Shown piece after piece: positions 10,711-19,937 of a DNA stretch of 64,000 bases (the first letter of the stretch is position 1; the number at the start of each line of letters is the position of its first letter). Source of the stretch: Asterias rubens. Lineage: Eukaryota; Echinodermata; Asteroidea; Forcipulatida; Asteriidae. Under the pieces are notes generated by a model that made no database searches, was not told the origin of the DNA, and worked only from the letters and a program-made list of their open reading frames with translations. The DNA lies in assembly GCF_902459465.1 (NCBI RefSeq), contig NW_022985694.1, positions 62,001-126,000 on the forward strand. Reading direction: 5' to 3'. The position numbers and the translations under genes are program-made.

Positions 10711-13169
10711 TATACCAAAAGTTAATGTAACTGCCGCAGATATTGCTGCTGTTGGGCGTATCAACATAGAATACTTTAGGGCCTCTCATACAGTACATTA
10801 GCTGATGTACCAACCCATGGTGAATTTGAGAACAAGAGACCCAACAATTAACATTGATGTGCTTTGGAAGACATCATTACTACTTCAATCCCCAAGGCCT
10901 TCATGGTCTGGCATGATGTAGATGGTCAGTAAGGGTGAACACCCAGGACAGTCATCAGTATCTTTTCTTCCTATGATTTACATGAATCCAAGTGACCCAT
11001 CTTGTGTGTACTCAACACTGCGATTTGTTTGTGACCATGCTGCACAGTACAGTGTTACTCCCGTTTTGACTTTTGACCAGCCACTATGGTGGAAGGCACT
11101 TACAATCATTCGAAACCAGCCTAATGGCAGTGACATGAAGCAAATTGTCTTGAGACTTGGAGGACTACACACTGAAATGAGCTTCCTTGGAAGTATTGGG
11201 CATTTGATGAGAGGCTCAGGACTCCAGGAACTTCTTGAAGTGATTTATGCAAGCAACTCGGTTGGACACATGCTTAGTGGCATGGCAATATCGAGAGCTG
11301 TGCGTGGCCATCTCCTTGTTGATGCTGCCCTCAATACCATGCTGGTTGCAGACTTGTACAATGCGCCTCTGCCAAGTAATGATGAGGAACAGTCTCTTGA
11401 AGTTGATGTAACCTGTGGCGAAGCAGATGTACGAGCAACAGATTTTGGCAGAAGCTCAAGACATTTATGAAAGTTTGATGTCTGACACTGTATCAGTAGA
11501 TCAATTATGCTCATCAAATGTAATTAACAAGATTCTTAGTCTGATGGAGGAAGCAAAGGAGGCCATAACTACACGTACATCACGTCTCTGGCTACAGTAC
11601 ATGGACATGATAGATATTCTGCGCATGTTTCTGAAAGCTGAGAGAACTGGGAACTGCATCTGCAGGCTGTCCATGATATGCTACCGTACTTTGCTGCTTC
11701 TGGACACTCGCTTTATGCCAAGTCTGCCTATATATACTTGCAATTGATGCATGATTTACCAAATTCACACCCAGATGTTCACAGAAGGTTCCAAGAAGGG
11801 TTCCATGTAGTGAGGAGAAGTGACCGTTACTGGGCAGGTTTGTCCACAGATCTCATTATTGAGCAGGTCCTAATGAGGAGTATCAAGACAAGTGGATGGA
11901 TAACCAGAGGAACTGGAATGTCTGAAACTCAGCGGAATGTGTGGCTCCTGTCACTGCCATCAAGGGCACTGGTAAATGATGCAATGCAAGATCTCACAGG
12001 TGTTAAGTATGAGAGTAGTGATCAATACAAAGATATATCATATTCAAGACAGATTAGGGATGTGAGAGACACAATACAGTTGCTACACTACATCAGAGAA
12101 CGAAGCCCATTCAACTCAGAATCAGATCTGCATAGTATTGCAAATGGAATGACTGCAGAGAGCAAAGTAAATGTAGACCAATCCAAAGACATAGGACAAA
12201 AGATTCTGGACTCCATGGCTGGAAGGAATGTGGAGGACTACACATTTATAAAAGCAAACCAAGCTGTGACACTCGGCTCAAGATCCTCCATAAAAATAAA
12301 GAATAAGTTTGTACAGGTGGACCCACAACTACTTTTTCAGAGACTAGTGGCTGTAGGCAAGGAACGCACGGATGATCTTCCGTCTCTCTTCAGTTATGAG
12401 TTGTGCAGTTATCCATCTGCAATGTTCGAGTCGTCTTGCCTTCCCCTCCAAGCCAACAAACCAGCCCTTGCAGATGCCATATGGAAGGTGTTTGAAAACG
12501 AAGAGTCACAGCCCATTGGCCAAGTGCACTATGTTTTGGACGGTGGGGCACTTCTGCATCGTCTTCCTTGGCCTCGGGCAACTACTTACAACAACATATG
12601 CAAGCTGTATACTGATTATGTTACTCAACGATATGGAAGACCAACCATAGTGTTTGATGGATACCATGATGGTCCTACTACGAAGGACTCTACTCATTTT
12701 AGAAGAACAGGAGCTTGCTCAGGCCTGACGGTAAACGTTGCTGGTGACATGGTTATTAAATCAAGGAAACAGGAATTCCTTGCGAACAACGTCAACAAAC
12801 AACGTTTTATCCATCTCCTCAGCGACAGACTGCAAATGGCTGGATGTGTCACAGTTCATGCAAGACATGATGCAGATGTCCTGATTGTCAGAAAAGCAGT
12901 GGAGTCTGCGAGATCAATCAGTACCATTCTAGTTGGAGATGACACCGACCTTCTTGTCCTCCTTATCTTCCATGTTGAACTAAATGAACAGAAAATGCAC
13001 ATGCCGAAAGTACGGCCTGCCTTGTTCAATTGCCTGCACTCAATGCACATGCCGAAAGTACGGCCTGCCTTGTTCAATTGCCTGCACTGAATGCCGTGGT
13101 TCTAGTTGTGCTAACTCACCGCCACCAGACCTAGATTTAGATGGTTCTGAAGATGAGGGTGACTCATAA
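10622..13169 (+). pseudogene. Academ-like transposon protein relic: XPG-type nuclease with Cys-rich tail
   Basis: The frame starts inside segment A (DGLGTFHGMG), passes VTAADIAAVGRINIEYF, then hits in-frame stops TAG at 10799 and 10919 without losing frame. Conserved-looking blocks follow: VTPVLTFDQPLWWKAL, RLGGLHTEMSFLGSIGHL. A frameshift near 11410 and a compensating one near 11650 lead into a 470-codon frame to 13090. That frame has a PIN/FEN-like nuclease region with acidic motifs VFDGYHDG, a block ending RHDADVLIV, and LVGDDTDLLVLL. The remaining C-terminus jumps to a Cys-rich CXC motif in another frame (12984-13169, CTCRKYGLPCSIACTECRG, stop at 13169). Family members as I remember them have roughly 200 more residues between these parts, so an internal deletion is likely. 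Assignment to the AcademX group (XPG nuclease plus Cys8 finger) is inference. Confidence 0.65.
12995..13090 (+). repeat. 48-bp in-frame tandem duplication of a Cys-rich motif
   Basis: Two identical 48-bp units (12995-13042 and 13043-13090) each encode the C-x-C-x6-C-x3-C part of the CXC motif in the frame that ends at 13169. Sixteen codons are repeated exactly, so the duplication is recent or actively homogenised. Confidence 0.95.
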
Positions 13170-13811
13170 GTCAACATTTAAATAATGTATGAAATAATTT
13201 GATAATTTACAGAGATTGACAATGTTTATATACAGAAATGTGAAATTTCAAGAAGGTTGTCCATCCAGAAAAAAACTCAAACCGATAATATTCAGAGAGT
13301 TCAAAAAATAAAACGGCAGCCATTTTAATTATGCAAATTATGACAAATTTTCAAACAGTTTCGGCATCTTGTGAACCATGGATTCGTTATCTATCCTGAA
13401 ATATGCATATTAGTTATTTTAGTTTGGAAATACGTTACCTCAAACAAGAGTTACATTCAAATCAATGAAAAACTTGCTGAAATGGCGGCCATTTTGATTT
13501 ATGCAAATTAAGCATATTTCCACTAATTGGATTTTTGCGGATTTTTAGTATGTCATTAAACAGACCTCAATAAAATGCAATGTGGTAAAAAAAAAACTGT
13601 TGCAATTTGTTTGAGGTCAAACTGTAATTTTCCTGGACTAATAATCAGCTTTTACTTTTGTAAATTAACTTGTATTTTCATGGATGTTCACTGCTATCAG
13701 TATGTACAAATCAAACTGATGGTTCCACACAAGCAAGTGAATAATCAAAGTTGACAAACTTACTCTTTATTTTGACAATTCATGCTGGGTCTTTTAAAGG
13801 AGTATGTTCTC
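13170..13811. other. Intergenic stretch
   Basis: No gene seen. Contains repeated short phrases around GCGGCCATTTTGATT/ATGCAAATTA (about 13315-13345 and 13480-13510), an imperfect local duplication. Confidence 0.4.
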
Positions 13812-14192
13812 TTAAAGGAACAAGTTGCCTTTGATCGGACGAGTTTGTCTATAAGAAGGGTTTGTAACCGTTGTTTATAAAATGCATATGGTTGGAAAGA
13901 TATTTAAAAAGTAGAATGCAATGATCCAAACATAATTTGCCTCTGAAGTGCGTGGTTTTCCTTTTAATGTAAAAAATTAACACGGTCGGCCATTTATAGG
14001 AGTCAAAAATTTGACTCACATAAATGGCCGACCGTGTTAGTCGACAATGTAAAAGGAAAACCGTGCAATTTTAAAGGCATGTTAGTGTGGATCATTGTAT
14101 TCTACTTTTCTACCCAGATGAATTTTATAACAAACGGTTACAAATGCTTTTCAAAGACCAACTCGACCGATCCAAGGCAGCGTGTTCCTTTA
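13812..14192. mobile_element. Palindromic MITE with TTAA ends
   Basis: Bounded by TTAA at 13812-13815 and 14189-14192 followed inward by AGGAACA and its inverse TGTTCCT. The whole element folds on itself: GATCGGACGAG on the left matches CTCGACCGATC on the right, and the centre (13978-14039) is a near-perfect palindrome around GGTCGGCCATTTATA. A degraded second copy lies at 29339-29610. Probably non-autonomous; the TTAA duplication suggests piggyBac- or Kolobok-type mobilisation. Confidence 0.8.
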
Positions 14193-15341
14193 ATAATGAG
14201 GTGACAAACAGTATATTTTGGGAAGGAGGGACACACATTATATTCTGAAATAAGTAGTTTGATAAGTCAAACTTCCTTTTTTGTTATGTATTTTTATTAA
14301 TAATAAGCATATTGAACAAACAAGCTCTTTGGCAGCATTATGTCTTGTGTTGAGAACTGCACCATACAAATTGAGTTTTCTTGATAATTGGTGTTGACCT
14401 CAAATAAACAAAGCTCAGTTGAATCAGTGGCTAAAAAGCCAAAAAATGACAGACCCTTTGAAAGTTTATGTTATAGTAAATTATTCACCTTTTTTATATG
14501 TAAGCGGTCCTCCAAGATTAAAAAAAAAAATCTACCATACATTAATGGTATTTAACGAAATGTAGTGTATTCTTTTTTATTTGAAAATGGTGACACTATT
14601 CGTTGTTTTTCGTTTCCAATAATCACAGAACCATTATTTGGATGCCCCCCAAGCCATTAAGTAAAATTACTCAAAAATATTTTATTGTATTGCCCCAACC
14701 AGAATGAGTTTTCCAACATTCTACTTGGGTTTTATAGATGCTCCTATTTCATAATTGGAAGTAGTTGCAGTGTTGTAGTCAAGACCAGACAGTTCGAGAC
14801 CAAGACCAACAGTCAAAGACAAATGACCTTAAATGTGGCTTGTAAAACAATAACAAAATATACCATGGCTGTAGTGTGAGACTTTGTTTTCAACAAAATT
14901 GAAGTAAAACCAGAACACATTTCTAGAATACAAATATACCAAAATCTTTGTTATTTAAGTTTCAGGATTTTGTGACCAAAGGCTGCGGCCGTCGTGCGTA
15001 AAGAGCGCAACAGTATGGTTGCTGATTAACAGGCATGTCAGAGACCACGAGACCAAGACGTCTTATCTTTACAATCAATTTTATTGAACATAAATGATGT
15101 GTGTTGAGTAGTGCACCATAGACTTAACAATGGAATTTGTCTGGTGTTGTTGGTGTTTACCTCAAAAAAATTAAGTGGGCAAACATGCAACAGGTCCTAC
15201 TAAAACACTGGGGTAGTTAGCGTGGTTAGCTGATAGCCAAAACTCAGAATATTAGGCACAAACTTACCCGATCAATATCTATATAACTACCATTCATTCA
15301 AATAAAATGATCAATTTGTTTAAGTTGAACACTCTCTGCAG
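14193..15341. other. Intergenic or intronic stretch
   Basis: No gene or named repeat recognised; A/T-rich, with homopolymer runs. Ends at the candidate splice acceptor before 15342. Confidence 0.4.
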
Positions 15342-15395
15342 GTTCTTCTTGACAGGTATCTAAGAGATATCTCTCTACCACAAGTGCCAGAATCG
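15342..15395 (+). CDS. Candidate micro-exon a (54 nt)
   Basis: Flanked by acceptor CTCTCTGCAG and donor GTAAGAAT. The 54 nt read VLLDRYLRDISLPQVPES with no stop, phase 0 at both ends. Part of a possible plus-strand gene with the exons at 16135 and 16324. The gene is not recognised. Confidence 0.35.
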
Positions 15396-15512
15396 GTAAG
15401 AATACATCAGATTGTTACCTAAACTGTAAATCTTTCTAAAAACCTAAACACACCTAAAAAAAAACCTCGAAAACATTTGTAAAATTGTTTGAAATTACGC
15501 TTAAAAAAATAC

Positions 15513-15830
15513 CTCAAGGCATTGGACATTATTGGTAAATACTAAAAGTTATTAGCAAAAACTTACTTGGTAACGAGTATATGGAGAGCTTTTGGTAGTA
15601 AAAGACATTGTGATAAACAGCTCCCTCTGAAGTAGCGTAGTTTTCGAAAAAAAGAAGTAAGTTTTCACAAATTAGATTTTTTAGGTCCCGAAATCAAGCA
15701 TCTGAAAGCACACGACTTTGTGTGACAGGGTGTTTATCTTTTATTATTGTCTCCTTTTCAGCCCAAACTTTCACAGGTTGGCTATTTTGTGCATTAGTTG
15801 AGATACACCAAGTAAGCCATTTTGACAATC
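15513..15830 (-). repeat. Interspersed repeat R1, near full-length copy
   Basis: Starts near AAGGCATTGGACATTATTGG and ends near GAGATACACCAAGTA. It shares phrases in inverse order with the copy at 54499-54779 (TTGTGTG-CTTTCAG, AGCCTGTGAAAATTTGGGCTGAAA, CTTGGTGTATC). A hairpin-like interior and terminal inverted matching suggest a MITE or fold-back family. Confidence 0.65.
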
Positions 15831-16134
15831 TATACATCATACTAAAGGGCTTTACATACTTTACAAAAATGGATACATGAACGTTGGCGACCTTTTCTTT
15901 TGACCTGTCTAAACTGGAAGTACATGTAAAATACTTTGAAAAGGCGTGATCTAATGGCTATTATTAGGTTGACAATTTTGCGATTTTGATTATTTATAAA
16001 AAATCTTGAGAACAAAGCAAGGTGCAATATTTGTTTTTTACACTAGGCTTTTGTACTCCCGGAAACCCCCAAAAATATCTACATTTCTAGCTAATATTGT
16101 TATTAATATTGTTGTTATCATTCTGTTTAAGCAG

Positions 16135-16173
16135 GATATCCCAGGATCTAGCAATTCTCAAGAAGACATAACT
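16135..16173 (+). CDS. Candidate micro-exon b (39 nt)
   Basis: Flanked by acceptor GTTTAAGCAG and donor GTGAGTAA. The 39 nt read DIPGSSNSQEDIT, phase 0 at both ends, matching the phase of micro-exons a and c. Function unknown. Confidence 0.35.
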
Positions 16174-16323
16174 GTGAGTAAACACATTCATCACTAAAAT
16201 CGTCTGCACTAAATAAACTTTATCAATCTTCTAGGGGAATGTGTGTAATACATTGTGTAATTTCTGGGAAGTGTTAATATGTAATATAAGAAATATTAAT
16301 GACTTGTCATTATGGTTCATTAG

Positions 16324-16380
16324 GAAGCGGCAGCATTAACCAGCTTTCTGGGAAATACAACATTCTGTGGACTAAGGAAA
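16324..16380 (+). CDS. Candidate micro-exon c (57 nt)
   Basis: Flanked by acceptor GGTTCATTAG and donor GTAAGTAG. The 57 nt read EAAALTSFLGNTTFCGLRK, phase 0 at both ends. Together with a and b this makes three consecutive small exons of 18, 13 and 19 codons. Function unknown. Confidence 0.35.
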
Positions 16381-16850
16381 GTAAGTAGGCCCTATAACCA
16401 TAATCCACATTTAGATTTGTTTATTTTACCATACATCACCACGTCTACCACATTTGACTAGCTTAAAGTATTGAGACTTTTAAAACATGGGTTTAGTTTT
16501 CAGACAACAATTAAGTGTAGATAGTGTTATTGGTTTAACTCTACATTATTTTATATGCTGGTGTGCTAAAACTATGGTAAAACATGAGGGGGGCTACTAA
16601 AATTTGTAGTTTTTTGTTTGCAAGAATGATCTACATTATTCTATTGGCCACCTTAATTGTACAACTTTGTTTCTAGCTCTCTTCTCCCTTAGATTTCTAT
16701 TCCAAACATTTACTTGTATGAAAAGTGTTGACTCAACCTACATAAATAGTTTGCATTTATTCACTGACACTCGTGCCTTGAACACAAAATCATGAATATA
16801 ACTTTTTGTTTATATTCCCTTTCTTCCTGGTACTTCACAAGCTCATTGAG

Positions 16851-17155
16851 GGAGCGCGTACATTCCCCATATCAAAGTGGTGCACCTCAGTGGCCCAGAT
16901 CAGTGGGACGTCAAGACTTGGTTGGCCCCTCACATCAAAGCCATTGGGAACCACTCGAAGCCCCATCATTTCCTATTTCAGAAGGTTGACCGTAAAACAG
17001 TAATGTTTTACCGTATGTGGGCCAGTGACCCATGGTGCCCAAATGAAACAGAGGGTCCCGACTCTGACCTTGAAATACCAGCGGCCGAACAATTGCATGG
17101 TGGACTTAATGTTCAAATTAAACATTTTGTCATTTTAAGTTTGGGGCTCACATAA
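16851..17155 (+). CDS. Candidate exon of unknown protein
   Basis: The frame carrying VVHLSGPDQWDVKTWLAPH and then HHFLFQKVDRKTVMFYRMWA, with a C-terminal acidic stretch, looks like real protein: it is rich in Trp, His and charged residues and unlike the surrounding A/T-rich sequence. An acceptor after a pyrimidine tract (TTTCTTCC...GAG) could start it at 16851, but its phase does not match the phase-0 end of micro-exon c, so a direct join is not supported. Family not recognised. Confidence 0.4.
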
Positions 17156-17747
17156 TGTCAACGTTAAGGATAAGGTAATGACTCTGACTGTGGTGGTCCC
17201 AATTCTTTGGGCAACTGGACAAATACTCAAAGTTAAAACAGTATGTGTCATGACATGTGTTTACTATAAATCCGTATTTCTCGTTGTCGAGAATTAATAA
17301 TTGTTACACTGTTTTCTCAAAAAGTAAAGCATTTCATGAAATAATATATTTCATGAGATTTTGTTTACAGGTACCTTCTGTACACCCTGTAAGTTATTTG
17401 TAAATTTGTGTATAATGGCTTTAAAGCTTGCTACTACTGATTCTCGTTTAACTGGTTTTCTAAATACTTTTTGCCGCCAAATCAACTGGTATTAAGGAAC
17501 AAGGCGCTATATAAGTGTTTGTTATATTATTTTAAAAAGATTTAACAAATATGGGCTTGAAATCAAAACAAAAAAGGAATTGATGCAACCACTTTTTTAA
17601 ATTTTGCCCAACTATCCAATATCCATTGGTAAAGGGCTTACGGTGACACTGATCTGCACTCATCGTAATTATGGGCCAACAACCCGAATAAACTTGCTTT
17701 TTAAACAATAACATGAAGCCACTTAATTCTCCATCCTTTTCAAACAC
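17156..17747. other. Intergenic stretch
   Basis: No gene recognised. The minus-strand open frame at 17532-17891 overlaps the chromodomain relic and is probably its shadow. Confidence 0.4.
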
Positions 17748-17900
17748 GTTGTCGGAAATGATGTCGAACAAATCAAAGGCAAGAAAAGGAAAGCTGGAAA
17801 AGATTTCTACCTTGACAAGTGACAGGGATACGACAAGGTAACCTGGGAGCCTGCGAGAAACATCCCTCCTGAAATGCGAGCCACATACCAAAAGCAGTAG
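17748..17900 (+). pseudogene. Chromodomain relic
   Basis: One frame reads VVGNDVEQIKGKKRKAG, then DFYLDK, an in-frame TGA at 17820-17822, then QGYDKVTWEPARNIPPEMR and a stop at 17898. This matches the chromodomain core pattern (W-x-GY-x4-TWEP-x2-N). The TGA sits exactly where the conserved Trp (TGG) before x-GY is expected, so it is most simply a nonsense mutation. The source may be a chromovirus integrase tail or a host chromodomain gene; too little remains to decide. Confidence 0.65.
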
Positions 17901-17943
17901 GGCTTAGTTTCTAAGTGTTCCAGCTTCATTCTCGAAATTCAAA

Positions 17944-18095
17944 TTCACTAAAAGACAGTGGACACACGAAGATGTGTGCTTTTCAGATGCTTGTTTAGGA
18001 GACCTCAAAATCTTTCTCGAAGAAAACGATACTGCGGGGGAGCCATTTCTCACAATGTTTTTTTTTTTATCATTAGGTATACATGTCTGTGCAGG
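17944..18095 (+). repeat. Interspersed repeat R1, partial copy
   Basis: Shares AGACAGTGGACAC, GAGACCTCAAAATC, TTCTCGAAGAAAACGATAC and GGAGCCATTTCTCACAATG with the style of the R1 family seen at 15513-15830, 32797-32890 and 54499-54779. Ends are eroded. Confidence 0.5.
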
Positions 18096-18211
18096 GATAT
18101 GACACACGACACATTTCGATTTACGAAAATAGGCCCTTGATGTTTGAATATATTTGAATTCCTAGTTAAAAAATTCCACTAAAAACAGGTGAATGTTGAA
18201 GTTTATAATCT

Positions 18212-18365
18212 AAGGAACCAAAATGTACCTAACAATGAAGCATTTGTGTGAGGTTTTTTTTTTTTTTACGAAATTAAGGCGGAAATTTAAAGGAACCTAA
18301 ACGTACCTAACAATGAAGCATTTGTGTGAGTTTTTATTTTTTACAAAATTAGGCAGGAAATTAAC
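18212..18365. repeat. 78-bp direct duplication
   Basis: GTACCTAACAATGAAGCATT occurs near 18224 and again near 18303, each followed by TGTGTGAG and a T-run, then AAATTAGG-like and GGAAATTAA sequence. This is an imperfect local tandem duplication. Confidence 0.75.
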
Positions 18366-18570
18366 AGGCCCCGGAAACAGAATTGTCGTGTTACATCCGC
18401 GACAATGATTTTTTTAAGCTGGTATTCAACAATGGCCTTTATATTTTCGTACATAACTCTTCGTGTCCATCGAAGTTGAGTCGTTCTTTGATCAAAACAA
18501 ACACACGCTGCAATAAGCCACACAGTTTTACGGTGGCTGATCTCCGCCAACGACTAAACACTTTTTCAGT

Positions 18571-18831
18571 ATGGCGTTACAACGCTCTAGATGGCGTTAA
18601 TACGCCCTAAATTTTAGGCGTAGTAACGCCCTAATTTATGGCGTTATAACGCTCTAATTGAGTTAACGGGCGTTATAACGCTCAATGCCCTATAAGGCGG
18701 TAAAAACACCCTATACGGCGTTATACTGCCATAATTTACCGTGTTATAACGCCCTAATTGAGTAAAAGGGAGTTAACGCCCTAAATTTAGGGTGTTATAA
18801 CGCTATATTAGGGCGTAATAACGCCCTATAC
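18571..18831. repeat. Array of palindromic GCGTTATAACGC units
   Basis: About ten irregularly spaced variants of GGCGTTATAACGCCCTAA. The core is self-complementary, so each unit can form a hairpin or bind a dimeric protein on both half-sites. Spacing is irregular, so it is not a classic satellite. No ORF. Confidence 0.85.
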
Positions 18832-19936
18832 AAATAAATAAAAAGAAGCTAGCCTCAGTTGATGAAATGATTTTTTTTCAAAAAATTTTGTTTTTTGAAT
18901 AATGTTTATACATTTCCATGATTGTTATCCGCTGCCCCTAATGAGCAAAGAAGTTTTGGATTGGTGCAAACCGTGGCAAAACTTATATCGGTGGGTAGGG
19001 GGAGGGTTGGAGTAGAATCCTGGAGAAAAATACTACAAGTTTCAAAACTCACAGTAAAACGATATCAAATCATAACACAGTGACAATTTGCACCGGAGGT
19101 TAGAGACTTTCATAAGGACTCCATCCATTATTATAAGTGCATCACACACTATTTGCCCTTATTTACAAAGTCATAAAACCCTTTTTACTTGGAAGGTTTA
19201 GACATCTGTCTCACGGTTTTTTATTAAGCTCAAAGTGTTTCCATAATATAAGTGTGCTTATAAGTTACAGCCATTGGACCCTTTCGGTACAGGAATTTTT
19301 TTTACAGGGTTTACAGAGCGGTAATGGTGAAAGACTTCTCTTGAAATATTATTAGTCCATGAAATGCTTTACTTTTTGAGAAAACGGTAAAACAAAATAA
19401 ATTCTCGTAAGCGAGAATTACAGATTTATTTTAAACACACGTCATGACACGGCGAAATGCGCGGAAACAAGAGTGGGTTTTCCCGTTATTTTCTCCCTAC
19501 TCCAGTGACCGATTGAGCCTAAATTTTCACAGGTTTATTATCACCCTTCATGATTGATGAGGATTAGAACATTTATTGTCACCTTGGACCTTGCTTTTAG
19601 CTGAAGATTTTAACATTAACCGATAGGCGTCGTTTCTCTGGAAACTATTAAATAAACATAATTTGTATGCTATCCCGATTGGCTGTTTCTCTTAATATTT
19701 TGTAATTTAAAATGGATGCTAAATCTAAAAGTTTTCATATTTTTCTGAATGCTTTGGCATAGTAAGAATTACTATTAAAATGACAGATGGGCTGGAAATG
19801 TGTTTAACGCTGCTTATTCTTCAACTTGAATGTATCTCCCTATGGAAAAAAACTTGTGGAAGATTAGGATAATAACACGCTTTGGCCATTAACTTATGAA
19901 GAAAACATCAACAAACTTTCCAAACCTAAACATGAG
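18832..19936. other. Intergenic stretch
   Basis: No gene recognised. Around 19500-19560 a phrase CCTAAATTTTCACAGGTTTATTA resembles part of repeat R1 but is too short to assign. Confidence 0.4.
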
Positions 19937-19937
19937 T

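Noticed and set aside
17532-17891. 119-codon minus-strand ORF
   Set aside because: It overlaps the plus-strand chromodomain relic and shows no motif of its own.
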